From contig JBAMJV010002072.1 in assembly GCA_037951105.1 (NCBI GenBank), positions 249,501 through 313,500 of the forward strand: a stretch of DNA of 64,000 bases, given 5' to 3'. Below are positions 12,600 to 25,400 of the stretch, in pieces (the stretch's first letter is position 1; every line of letters begins with the position of its first letter). Source of the stretch: Echinarachnius parma (taxonomy: Eukaryota > Echinodermata > Echinoidea > Clypeasteroida > Echinarachniidae). The notes beneath the pieces were generated by a model that was not told where the DNA came from, made no database searches, and was given only the letters and a program-made list of their open reading frames with translations. The position numbers and the translations under genes are program-made.

Positions 12600-13043
12600 C
12601 ATACACAACATTGGCAGTACGTTAAGACCAGAATGGCACAGATAATCAAATGTTATGGGATGGGAAAATTTGCCGGAGTATCGTGACTCGTCAATGGGCT
12701 ACCAAAGTCCAGCATAGAATAAAATAGACCAAGAATAGATTTAAACCTAGATTGGAACAGATTATCGAATGGTATGTGATGTGATCGATTCACTGGTGTG
12801 ACTAGGGTATTGCTGCTCTACCAAAGTCCAGCATAAAGTGAAACATACCTAGATTAACTAGATTGGGAAATATACAGATTATTATTTGATGGTTTTGGAT
12901 GGGGTCAATTCGCAAGAGAGACTGATCATTGGGGTATTGCTGTGCTACCAACGTCCAGCAGTGAAGAGTGAACAGGGTCGCCCACCTCAGATCACACTGC
13001 CTGCAGTTTGAGAAGGAGCGACAATCTGCGCTGACATGATTGC
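12600..13043. repeat. three-copy tandem repeat, about 125 bp
   Basis: TACCAAAGTCCAGCAT marks copies at about 12699 and 12819, TACCAACGTCCAGCAG at about 12946. The neighbouring minus-strand stretch 13043-12985 has exon-like edges (TTGTTGCAG ... GAG|GTGGGC) but I recognise no product. Confidence 0.65.
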
Positions 13044-13526
13044 CTGCAACAAAGAAAAAAAGAAGAAGAAAAAGGCCAGATATTATTGACAATGTCCATG
13101 ATAAAAGAAAACACAACACATTTAACTCCACAAGAAAAAGATATGAGCAATGTTTACATTTTGTCATAATTCTTCCTGTTATGAGAACAAAACAGAACTC
13201 ACATAGACTGATAAAAGACTTAAAATATATTTTGTCACTTATTTTGACTTGATTTAAAGTAATGATATTCTACTCAATAATTAGAACAAAAAAGATGAGT
13301 CTCTAACCTCACAACTTGGTTTTAAAATAGGGTACCACAGGGAACATTAAACTGACTTCTGGCATTAAATCAGATCACATAATGCAGCGCTTTGCATATA
13401 CTATGAAGATTTATGGGGTATTATAATTCTGATGGGCAAATACCAAGAATACTTCATATGATTGCACACTCTGTCATTGTCTAATTAGGCTGGTAGCCAA
13501 AATTTAGTGCCATGGTTGTGTATTAA

Positions 13527-13893
13527 AGTGATCTATTAACCTTGTTGACTAGTAACTTTGTGGTGCACAAAGTGGTGAAATGAATGGTTCATAATATGTG
13601 TATTTCTGTGATCTGATATGTTCACCGAGTAATATGTGAACATTTCATGTTTAAAAATGGACATTATATGACCAAGTTATAAGCAAAAATGCAGAGTGAT
13701 ATTGCACTGACTTTGTACACAATTATAAACTTCCAGTGGGTAATTTAAAATATGAACACTTCAATCGTAAATATCTTTTTAATGAAAGGGATATTCTAAA
13801 AATCGAAACCTGTTCCATGCTTGGTATTACGAATACAACACTAAGAGCTCTATTAGTAAGATTTGTGGATTTGGACAATGTTACAAGATCCCT
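13527..13893. mobile_element. T2-like MITE, family 2
   Basis: AAGTGATCTATTAAC ... ACAATGTTACAAGATCCCT with TTAA on both sides (13523-13526, 13894-13897). Confidence 0.7.
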
Positions 13894-14289
13894 TTAATGC
13901 CAGAGTAGTGTAGTATCCACCATGGGAAAATATAGGTTGGCCCTTGGATTTCTTCATCCATCATCATAACAATGCCTCCATCGTTATTAAATTCTACTGT
14001 TTTGAGCAACCAGATACTGCAGATAAATGGTGAAGGTTTGAAAGAATATGGTACCCCAGAAATTGATGAAGATTACACATGCCAACTTGACAAGTTTAAG
14101 CTAAAGAGAGGAAGGAAAAGAAATTATAGTAAACTGTACATAAACAAATAGAGGAATATGATTACAAGAAAGAGTTAGATAGTGAGAAAGGGAAAGAGAA
14201 AAGGAGAGTGAGCTTCTTTGATGTAAACCGAAATGGATAGTTAAAACCTAAACATAATAAAAAGATTACAAACTGTTATCTTCTTCTTT

Positions 14290-14573
14290 GCAACAGCACT
14301 AATTTCTCTACTGGCCCATTTGGGCAAGTCAAATCATAAATCATAAATCATAAATGTTTTACTTGCACAAACAGACAATTAACTTGCCCGCTTTACTTCT
14401 AGAGGAGATTGTCACATGTGCATAAGGAATTACATTCTATTCTCGTAGTTGAAGAGAAATGTAAGTTGCCCGATCGGGCAAGCAAACTAGACCATTAATG
14501 AAATGATACTTGCCCGACATCAATTTTGTACTTGCCCTGGGCAAGCGGGCAAGTGCTAGTGTCGAGCCCTGCT
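14290..14573. repeat. dispersed repeat ending GTGTCGAGCCCTG
   Basis: Begins near TCTCTACTGGCCCATTTGGG and ends GCTAGTGTCGAGCCCTG. Relatives at 19582-19820 (inverted), 54130-54389 and, worn, 30806-30930. Rich in TTGCCCG/CGGGCAA. Confidence 0.7.
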
Positions 14574-14954
14574 ATGAGTATTCTAGTGCAGGCAAGGGTA
14601 CTTAAAGATGGTGCCAGAGGGTAAACAGGAAAGTAATCCTGATAAGAGTTTGAATTAGCAGCGGTCTCATTACCTTCCAGAGGGAAGATGGTTCTTGAAA
14701 TACTAATTGGACGGAATGGCTCATAATGTCCATATCATTATAATAAAAGACTCTTTTCCTTGGAAAAAAGGATCCTTGTATTTGATGAAAATGAAACCAT
14801 TGCGGTAATTATTATTATAATATCATGTAAAAGTATCCTCAAATTTAATGAAATCTTTGCAGTAATTATCATTATGCAATCATGTTTAACAAGAGTTTAG
14901 CTGCTAATTCTCTTCTATCATTTGTATGAAAAACCTGCTCCAACAAGTACTTAA

Positions 14955-15549
14955 AGGGATAGTTGAGTTTTGGTATAGAGGGCGCTACAGAAAATAATTT
15001 TTTTGTGAGATAATGAAAACTTAGTGTCAAATTCGAAAGAGCATACCATTTTAATGACAAAATAAACTTTATTTGATCAAAATCGGCTTAGAAATGGCTG
15101 AAATAGCCATAAACATAACCATTTGTAATAATTGTGGGGCCCCACATTTATTCAATAATTTTGAACCAGCCATTACATTTTTTTTTTAAATGCTTCCTCT
15201 TTTCAAAAATTTACAAAAGAGGTCTTTAAATAGTTGTTGATTATCTCTCTATCTAATCACTATTTCAACAAAACATCACATGTTGCACATTTCAACAAAA
15301 CATCATGTATGCACAATATTTTATTTAAAAAGGTGGAAACCGATGAGTTTTTAGAGAGCGCCCTCTTGAGTTTTAACGGCTCTTTTTGGACGATAACAGG
15401 CTTTTTACTTAGTCAATTGTAAATTTTGTATTCCTTTCGAGCATGGTGGGGTTATACATATAAGTTTGTAATGCAATGGTGCAGGTTTTGGTTACTAAAA
15501 TTCAGATTGACCAAAACTGTACTCTCTTTACCAGAACTCAACTATCCCT
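14955..15549. mobile_element. T2/Kolobok-like MITE, family 1
   Basis: Same family as 4198-4771: AGGGATAGTTGAG ... CTCAACTATCCCT, TTAA at 14951-14954 and 15550-15553. 595 bp. Confidence 0.83.
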
Positions 15550-15779
15550 TTAATGATATAACCCAGGGCATTTTCACTTCATATTCTGTAATCCTTAATT
15601 GCTGTATTTATACGAGAGTATTAAAATGTATAGCGGTAATTGCTCTATTGTATGTAATTTGGAGACAAAGGACAGATGGAGGCTTTATTATGGGAAAATG
15701 ACACCGATTATAAATACTAAATCCCTTTAGGCAACATACAAATTAAATATTTTTTTTTTGTGGCAAAGTCAGACAAGTA

Positions 15780-15975
15780 AAATTCCTCAAGTAACTCATT
15801 TAAGCAAGCTCTGAAGACATTTCTTTTTGTATGATTTATCTATGTATTAAATGTTTGCCTTTATATTGATTTTATTTATGTTTGAATTGTGTAAATGTGC
15901 TATTATGTAAAGCGCATAGGGAATGCATTGTGCATTATAATGTGCTATAAAATTTAATTTATTATTATTATTAAG
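15780..15975. repeat. LINE/SINE 3' tail
   Basis: GTAAAGCGCATAGGGAATGC ... GCTATAAAATTTAATTT then (ATT)n. Confidence 0.6.
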
Positions 15976-16202
15976 TAAAATCAAGATTTCTCAAATTTCA
16001 ATGACAAGAAACATGAAATTGGTTGCCCCAAGCAAAGAATTTTTTTTTAACAATTCTATTTTTACAAGGTTGCCCATGATTTGGGCAAGTGAAATTTAAA
16101 TTTGAAATTAAATGTTTTAATGGCCCAAAGCTAATTTTTAGTAGCCCTGGGCCAACGGGACAATAATAATGTTGAACAATTGTTTGTACATACAAAGACA
16201 TA

Positions 16203-16515
16203 GGCCCGGATTCACAAAGGAGGTTTGTACAAACCATGGTTTAAACCATGGTCTACATCTATGGAGTGCTGCTCGTAGACAAGTAAAACAATTTCTAATT
16301 TCTAATGATATGACTGTTAGTGCTTGCTAACCAGCAAATTTCACCATCTGAGAAGACAAACATTCATTTGGTGCCTTTAGTAAATGTGTAGCATCAACAT
16401 TGTTAACAAGTAAGGAGTTTACATTCTTTCTCCATTAGTTTACAAATGGCACTCCATAGATGTAGACCATGGTTTAAACCATGGTTTGTACAAACCTCAT
16501 TTGTGAATCCGGGCC
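16203..16515. mobile_element. long-TIR MITE, ATA target
   Basis: TIRs of about 65 bp begin GGCCCGGATTCACAAA and include CCATGGTTTAAACCATGG. 3-bp target duplication ATA (16200-16202, 16516-16518). 313 bp; PIF/Harbinger-like by target size. Confidence 0.82.
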
Positions 16516-16574
16516 ATACTGTTTGGGTGATACGTATTAACCTTTTTATTTGTTCATAACACTAGCCCATTGGG

Positions 16575-16680
16575 GCAAGTAACGTTTTACTAGGGGCAAG
16601 TAACATTTTACTAGGGGCAAGTAACGTTTTACTAGGGGCAAGTAACGTTTTACTAGGGGCAAGTAACGTTTTACTAGGGT
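16575..16680. repeat. 21-bp tandem repeat
   Basis: Five units of GGGGCAAGTAACGTTTTACTA, almost identical. The CAAGTAA theme recurs in the nearby GGGCAAGT-type repeat family. Confidence 0.92.
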
Positions 16681-17700
16681 GAAAAACACTTGCCATATGA
16701 AAATAAAAATCACATGCCCAAATTACATATATATGCACTACAACTGCAATTTAATGTTCTCATTTTGCAGATATTTCTTGTCTGATTTGAGCACTATTAT
16801 TCTTTTCAAAAAGAAGAGAAACAAACTTTCTAGTCCACATCCGCTTCGACTTGCCGCAGGCAATTGGGAGTTTTAATGTCGAACTGTATATTGTGACTCG
16901 CTTCAATCAGTCCACTCAAGTTTTGATATGTTTGAATTTATATACATGTATTACAAAATAATCACCTTTGATGATCCCTGGGTTGCCCCAATGTGTTTGA
17001 AAAAATTGTTGTAATTTTTTGAAGTCCTTTTTCAAAGGCATAAAATCATAAATGTTGATTTGAATCATTAATATTTCCTATTCTATCATTGTATTTTGAT
17101 ATTAAAGCCAAATAATAGTATTGGGAAAGTTACCAAAAACATCTACATTGGCCAAACTAATTAATCAATATTGTTGAATAAGTATCATACAAATGTGCTT
17201 GTGTGGTAAAACCGGAACCTTAGTATCGTTAAATACAGAAATATCGGAAGAAATTTGGCTATAAATCCACCGCCCATTCGCACTTGTCCGCGCCGCGAGC
17301 TCTGGACTGGAGATATCGACAAGCCCACATACCGCATGGTCTTATTGCACGTAGCCACGTAGCGTATACAAGGTTCCGCATATATGTGGTTAAATTGGAC
17401 TTTGACAACATTTGTTTAATTTTTGAACCAATAAATGCTCAATAACTCAATTTCAAAGCAGTTTTTGTCCAAATCTGTACATAAACATAGAAGTAATGGT
17501 ATATATTCTTTCACGTGGTGGTAGGTGATTAAACTTGAAAGCATATTTTTAATTTTTTGTATGTGGGGTGTTTCCCAGTACTGTTATATTGCTTTAATTT
17601 CTGTGAAGAGAACGATGAGTGGAATTTCACAAGGTTTCCCTTTGGAGCAATAACATTGAGCAATAAAGCAATGCTGCATGGCATGCGAGGTATGTGGATA
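16680..17700. other. no gene recognised; small CpG-rich patch
   Basis: 17268-17370 is GC- and CpG-richer than its surroundings (CCGCGCCGCGAGCTC); could be old element or regulatory DNA. Confidence 0.5.
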
Positions 17701-17704
17701 CACA

Positions 17705-17795
17705 GGCTTGTACATGTTAAACCCGTTGCTTATGGGAACCGGGTAGGCTATGTACAAAATCTATGGGGATTTCAGAATCTCGATGGTGAACGGGT
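17705..17795. repeat. mini-repeat with AACCCGTT/AACGGGTT ends
   Basis: About 85 bp: TTAAACCCGTTGC ... GAACGGGTTAAG, containing TCTATGGGGATTTCAGAATC. Relatives at 40250-40313, 47985-48043 and 63938-64000 (cut by the window end). Confidence 0.65.
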
Positions 17796-18236
17796 TAAGA
17801 AATGTAAATATGGCAATATTATTTAGGTAGAACTTGCAAAATATAGTATCTAAATTAATGTATAAAATTGCCAATAATGTGAAAATCTAAATTAATGTGT
17901 AAATAAGTAGTGGACATCTTAATTTTGTTGTTTTAGCAAAAATACTGGTACTGCATGTGTACAAACTTAAGAAATATCTGTGTATTATCTTAGATTCTTT
18001 ATACTGTAGATTAACTGTTACAATTCTTGAAATACAGTGCTAGCACAATTGGCATTTTCTACAATTTGAGTTTAATAGTATGGGCCAATGATACATGTAC
18101 TCTGCATATTTATCAAGTTACAACGAATATAAAGTACTTTGCTGAACATATCAAAAATCAATTAATTTTCTGTCTCCAGAAAATACTTTCCTTCCACTTC
18201 TTCTTCTATGACAAACATGAAATGCAAACACACTCC

Positions 18237-18336
18237 TATGGCAAGCCGTTTGCCCCAAAAATCGATAAACTCTGGATATCAGGTGATCAGGTGATAAACA
18301 GAGTTTATCGACTTTTGGGGCAAACGGCTTGCCATA
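18237..18336. repeat. 100-bp foldback
   Basis: Arms of about 36 bp beginning TATGGCAAGCCGTTTGCCCC pair around a loop containing TCAGGTGATCAGGTGA. Just downstream of HTATSF1. Confidence 0.75.
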
Positions 18337-18833
18337 CACACCATGGCCCAGTTGCAGAAATCAATTGTACGTTACAATCAATTGCAAGTCAGATCATGTG
18401 TTTTAAATGCGCAAATATGATTGGTTGAAACACACACAATTTTTGACTTACAATTAATTGTAACTACTAACTAACAATCATTACTCACAACAAAATGGGG
18501 CTTTCAACCATTCTTGCCCTTGAAATGCCAACAACAAAAAACCCAAATCATAAAAGAGTCCCATTATTTGTCACAGAGTTCTATGTAAAACAGATTTGAG
18601 TGCTAATTTATGGCAAGATTTAGTAGCCTCAAAAAATAAATTGTTACTTTATCCCCCGCTTACTCAATATATAACACCCAAGAGTTGTTGTTTTCCTTAA
18701 TTTCCTTATAATAGTTTTGATTTGTTATAAAAGCATAGTCATTGTCCTCAATAAAAAAAGAAGAAGAATCAAGTAAATTCAGCATTACTTACATTCATGA
18801 TTGTATTTTGTACTGTATTCATCTTGGAAGACC

Positions 18834-19482
18834 TCATGACTTGCTCTCCTCCTTGCTTTCCTTCTTCTCCTCCTCCTCCTTACTTTGGTCCTCCTCCTCC
18901 TCCTCCTCCATCTCCTCCTCCACCACCTGATCATTTTTTGTCGGTTCTTTCAGTTCTTCTGTCTTTCCGACAACAGTCTTTACACTCTTATCCTCTTCAT
19001 CATCCTCCTCCTCTTCCTCCACCTGACCATCTTTTGTCGGTTTTTTCAGTTCTTCTGTCTTTCCGACAACAGTCTTTACACTCTTCTCCTCCTCCTCTTC
19101 CTCCACCTGACCATCTTTTGTCGGCTCTTTCAGTTCTTCTGTCTTTCCGACAACAGTCTTTACACTCTTCTCCTCCTCCTCTTCCTCCACCTGACCATCT
19201 TTTGTCGGCTCTTTCAGTTCTTCTGTCTTTCCGACAACAGTCTTTACACTCTTCTCCTCCTCCTCATCATCCATCTTCTCTTCCTCCACCTGACCATCTT
19301 TTGTTGGTTCTTTCAGTTCTTCTGTCTTTACACTCTTATCCTCCTCCTCATCGTCATCATCCTCCTCTAGGAAGTCCTCCCATTTCTTCAGTCTCTCCTC
19401 TCTCTCCTTATCCGTCTCCTCTATCTTGTAATCGGTCTTTCCATCCCACGTAAACACCTCCAGCTTCCTCTGCGCAAACCAT
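18834..19482 (-). CDS. HTATSF1: HTATSF1 exon 8 (RWF motif and acidic repeat tail)
   Basis: Residues 366-581. It starts with RWF and the end of the UHM (FTWDGKTDYKIEE), then REERLKKWEDFLE. From about residue 405 the tail is Glu/Asp-rich with about five repeats of a unit built on KSVKTVVGKTEELKEPTKDG spaced by Glu runs. The DNA of these units is a coding minisatellite (about 18950-19340), so allele length may vary. Acidic tails are usual in Tat-SF1; this repeat unit appears lineage-specific (inference). Stop TGA at 18836-18834. Confidence 0.92.
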
Positions 19483-22400
19483 CTGTATAAAAAAGGGAGA
19501 TTAAAATAATATGTATTCAATTATTCCTGATGCATAATTTGATGAATAATTTGATACTTATAAAATATTATATCATACAGCAGGGCTCGACACTAGCACT
19601 TGCCCTGTTGCCCAGGGCAAATGAAAATTGATGTTGGGCAAGTAAAATTTCATAAATGACCTAGTTTGTTTGCCCGATCGGAAAAAAAAAAAAATTATTG
19701 GTCAACTACGAGAGAATAATGTAACTCCTTACGTGTAATCTCATCTAGAAGTAAGCGGGCAAGTACAATTTGAAAAGTTATGATTTTACTTGCCCAAATG
19801 TGCCAGTAGAGATAAAAGTTAGTGTGGAGGCTTGCATACAGTCTATATAGTGTCAGTTCAGAATTCTAAGTTCTGTGTGAACCATCTGTACTAAAGGGAT
19901 CTTTTTTTGTATATAATATATGCATCAACACTAGAAATTATTTTGTTTTGCCTATAACCCTGACAGGATAAAATAAGGATTGTTCCATTCTAGCCAAAAA
20001 CTAAACTCTGGTGGTCCCAAAGAAAGGGAAACACTATACAGATATTGACTGTCTTGAGGGGCAATATAACATTTGAGATCCTCGAGGGAAGTTATATTTG
20101 TGTCGAGGGACATTATATTTTTCCGAAGCGCGTAGCGCTGAGGAAAAATATAGTATTCCGAGACAAAAATATAACTCCCCTAGGGAAATGAAATGTTATA
20201 TGGTTCCCGAAGGAAAAAGTCAATATCTGTTATATTATGATGACCTATATAAACCCCTCAAAAAAAGTTCGGAAACTCAAGTTTCATCGATCATATCTCT
20301 CGTATTTTTTAATAAGAATACTCGAAATCGGTGTCACAATAAAGCCTCATTATATACCTTTCAAACGATGCATTATATGTAGTGATTATGCAATTGGGGC
20401 GATTGCAGTAGCCCAGAGAATAGGGGGAGGCAGGAAGTGAAATCTCGCAAAATGGCCCCAATGCATTCAATTTACGAGTGCAAGACTGTGTTGACCAGTT
20501 TTCTAAAGGTTAACATTCTATTGAATGCTGCCACCCTTTCCATTCATCAAAATTGTTGAATTTGATACCAATTTAATGGAAATTATCTCTTCCTTACGAT
20601 GGCATATTAATCGTAAGGATTATGCAAATGGGGTGTGTGCAGCGAACCGGAATATGGAGATGGGTCGAGTGTGAAATCAGACAAAAAGATATGGAGTTGA
20701 CAAAAAATCAGAGCGTTGCATTTTTTTCGAGCTTTTGGGAGGATTTTTTAGCATTTCAAATAAAATATTCATGATTTAAATTGATATCAACGGAAAGCCC
20801 AACAACGCTTCTGTATGAAAATGTGACATTTATAATGATTTTTGTAAAGGGCGGCTGCAGGGAGATGAATGTGGGGGAGCCTCAAAAGTGACCCATTTCA
20901 AAACGCTCTGATTTGGTGTCGGTATCTGTATACCATTGTGTAGAGGATGTAATGCAACTTGAATGAGTTGGCCATGAATGAGAGGAATTCAATTGAAAAC
21001 GCATGAATAGTGCCTTGAAATCAGAGCGTTTCAAAATGGGTCACTTTTGAGGTTCCCTCCCATTCATCTCCCTGCAGCCGCCCTTTACAAAAATCATTAT
21101 AAATTTCACATTTTCATACAGAAGAGTTGTTGGGCTTTCCGTTGATATCATATTTGATCATGAATATTTTATTTCAAATGCTAAAAAATCCTCCCAAAAG
21201 CTCGAAAAAAATGCAACGCTCTGATTTGTTGTCAACTCCATATCTTTTTGTCTGATTTCACACTCGACCCATCTCCATATTCCGGTTCGCTGCACACACA
21301 CCATTTGCATAATCCTTACGATTAACCCTAACCAGGCCGGGGGGGGGTGGAATCCACCCCCCCCTCGACTTTTCGCGCGATAATTCCGCAACGCGAGCAG
21401 GTTTTGCCGCGCGACTTCATGAGTTTTTTCGTTGAAGTCTTGCGATGACCGGGTATACCGTTCTAAAGTCACGTGACCTTTTGTAAGTGAGCGTCGGCCC
21501 GAAAATCGCTAAATTTTGTGATTTGTGTACAAATCCTATGGAAATTGAGTATTTCCTAGAATAGACAAAACCTTCATTATTTTTCAATCTAATCACTGCA
21601 ATCATTTAATTTTGGGCTACAAATTGTTGAATAATGGTTAATAATTTATTCCATTGAAAAAAACAATAAAAAACAAAAGTAAAAAAACAAAGAAATACAT
21701 AAGAAATTCCAAAAACAAAGAAATACATAAGGAATTTTTTGGCTGTCGCAATTTTTAATGTTGAAAACCTTTTAATTAGGTAATAAAGAATATTCATGCA
21801 CAAAATTAGCATATTCTGAGCCATATTTAGTGATTTATAGACAAAAAGAGGATTTTTGCATAAATTTGCATAATTAAGTAGAAATTAATTTTTTTCAAAA
21901 AAATAACAATGCAATCTTGTAGATTATGTCGCAAACTATCTGTGTGCCAAATTTTGCGGCGGCCGCGCGTTTGGCGGCCGAGATCTCAGGGGGGGGTGGA
22001 ATCCACCCCCCCCCGGCTATAGCATAGCCAAAATAACCCGGCCTGGTTAGGGTTAATATGCCATCGTAATGAAGAGATAATTTCCATTACAATGGTATCC
22101 AATACAACAATTTTGATGAATGGAAAGGGTGGCAGTATTCAATAGAATGTTAACCTTTAGAAAACTGATCAACACAGTCATGCACTCGTAAATTGAATGC
22201 ATTGGGGCCATTTTGCGAGATTTCACTTCCTGCCTCCCCCTATTCTCTGGGCTACTGCAATCGCCCCAATTGCATAATCACTACACATAATGCACCGTTT
22301 GAAAGGTATATAATGAGGCGTTATTGTGACACCGGTTTCGAGTATTCTTATTAAAAAATACGAGAGATATGATCGATCAAACTTGAGTTTCCGAACTTTT

Positions 22401-25400
22401 TTTGAGGGGTTTAGATACAAATCAAGATAAATATAAATTTGGTGTTGAAATAAAATTATGGACAAGGGAAAATCATTAGATTAAATCGAAATCCTTCCAG
22501 TAGAACAGACGTGTTGTTATCAAAATGCTGCGCAAAATGCTTCTTTATTCGTCAGTCCTTTCAAATTTACTTTCGGATCGCGCAATCTCCGTAGAAAGCT
22601 TAACAACGCTGCGCGTGCCAGGATGCTAATACGCGCACATTGTTCATCTTCACACACCCATTGTGACGTAAATTACGTCACCGGTCAATATAACGGCGTT
22701 ATATTGACTGGTCGGTCAATATAACGCTTCTCATCCTTGTAGCGATGGTCACGTGACATCATTTTGACCAATCGCACACCAGTATCTTTATAGGTCATAT
22801 AATATTAACAATTATCTTATATTTGGTTGCCCATTTGAACATGTAAGATTTGGCATTAACCACACAGACAATTTGGTGGCCCGATGCTCATTTTTAATGG
22901 CCCATTGCCTGTCTGAAGGTAATTATTTTCAGGCACACCAACTTTACTAATAAGGACTTTAAATTTTGTTTCAAACAGCATTTAAGTACACGTTTCTGTC
23001 TTCCCTTCATCTTACTGTCCCCTGGTCCCTTCTAGTCTGTTTCACCTTTCTCTATAATATCCTTTCTCATACGCTTTGAGCAGCTTAACAGGTGGATATT
23101 GCGACTGGCTGGAATACTCCCCAGGGAGTGGAAATTGTGCACTTTGTATGCGGGAATTATAGAAGTGTGTATCCGTTGACCTGGGTAATAATAATAGCAC
23201 TTAGAGACTCATTGCAATTTGCGCTTTATAAATGCCTACTATTATTATTATTATTATGCAATATAAATATTCATTATTATTACTATTATTACATACCTGC
23301 CATTGAGTGCGTTGACACAGGCATCGGCACACTCAACATCCTTGAACTTGACTGAGGACACACCCTCTGGATGTCTCTGGCACAATAAAACAAAACAAAG
23401 TTGAACAATAAAAATGAATACAACATACACTGTCAGGATATTAAGCTTTTTTAAAGGAACAGGCCCATTTACGCAATTAACTTAATTCATTTTCCAATAA
23501 ATATTTTGTTTTTACTTGCCTGACATTGATTAGAGCCATTTATGATGAGACATACACTTTTTAATTTATGCGAAAATTAATAAAATCAAAGCAAATAATG
23601 ACAATTCATTTGCGTTAAATAAATTTGTGTCAAGAGTTTTACTAATGTATGTATATATGTTTTCCCAAATTGTTATATTTTATTGTATAATTGTATTCTC
23701 TATTTTACAGTCTTTTATTCAAATGAGGAAATAAACTTGAACCTTGTAGAGTAATACTCATTTCAAACAGAGGGAAACTATAATTTCAAACACAGGGAAA
23801 CTATCTAGAAATATAACATAAATGAAAATGAACAAAGAAAAAATGTGTTTCCCCGGGAATTGAACCCGAGACCTCCAGATTGCTAGACTCTTGATCTACC
23901 AACTGAGCTAGAAAGCCCTTATGAACAAAGAAAAAATGGGTTTCCCCGGGATTTGAACCAGAGACCTCCGGATTGCTAGACTCTTGATCTACCAACTGAG
24001 CTAGAAAGCCCTTCTGATGGTTGTTCATCCCTGAAACCCTTTTCAATGCTCATGATGGATTGAAGCTAGATAACAATAAAAATAAAAATAAAATAAATAC
24101 TGTACTTACATCAAAGATAAGGACCTTCTTGACCTCCCCATACTTGGCGCACTCTATCTTGAGGTCATCTTTGATGTCGTTAATCAGCATAGCATCTTCC
24201 TGCAGACAGATAATTAAAACACAAATAAATATTTAAAAAGTAATTACCCGGTATAGGAAACCAACACCCCAAAATAAGCATTTAAACATGTTCATTTAAT
24301 TTTGTTTTTATCATAATTACTGCAAAGAAATATTCATGGGTCTGCAGAAGCCAGAAACAGACTAGCTCTTCTGTCACAGGAAGTTTCTAGACAATAGAAC
24401 TAGTCTTTTTCTGCAGACCCATAAACACATAATTTAGTATGATGAGTGTTAACATTATAAATTGTTTTGATTTGGGGAGAAATTGACTCCTAAAACTATT
24501 TGCTTTAATATAAAAGATGATAATTTGTGGGTGTTGGTTTCCTTCAAGATTATCATCCATCACAATAGAATTGGCGCGTACGGAACCATGAAATAATAAT
24601 GGTTCCGTAAGTGGAGGTAATTAATTGCACTGTTTATGAAATACACAACCCTTCGCAAAATGTTGGGCATCTATTTGATGTATTTGATCACACAACGGTA
24701 CCTAAACATACAATTAGGTGTAGTTCTTTGCCTGGTGGTCCCCTTTAATAAAACATAAAAAACATTTCTTGTACACTGGGCATTTATATTAGAACCAGAA
24801 CAACATTTTTGTTTTACTTTTTCTGAGGATAAGGCTCTGGTTTATTAGAGTTTGAATGGGAATTAAAGGGGACCACCAGGCAAAGAACAACACATTATTA
24901 TATGTTTTGGTACCGTTTTGTGATATCAAATAGATACCCAACATTTTGCAAAGGGTTGTGTAATTCATAAACAAAGCAATTAATTTCCACCACTTATGGA
25001 ACCACTATTATTTCCTGGTTCCATACGGGCCAACCATTTGCGAGTGCGCCAATGCTATTCACGGGGTATTCGTTCGCTCTGCACACATTAGTCTTCGCAA
25101 TTCAGACCGCAGGAACGCATGCTTTAGAATGGTGATGCGTTTTCCAATTTTTTTTTTTTTTTCTGGAAACATATTTTTGTGAACTTGTTGATGGAATGGA
25201 ATACTAAAGATGTTACCTTTCTTTCATAAGAATATTATTTTTGGGTGGTGGTACCCTTTAAGTCTTTACCATGATCTTGTTATTTCTTGTTTCTGTTCTC
25301 ATCATGTTCTCATTATCAGTAAGTCATGGAACTACATGGAACCACATACTATAACCTATGTATGGAATCATAACATTCAATTCATGGGAAAACTATTGCC

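Noticed and set aside
18797-19453. Plus-strand open frame of 218 codons, Pro/Leu/Ser-rich repeats
   Set aside because: Antisense shadow of the HTATSF1 acidic repeat exon.
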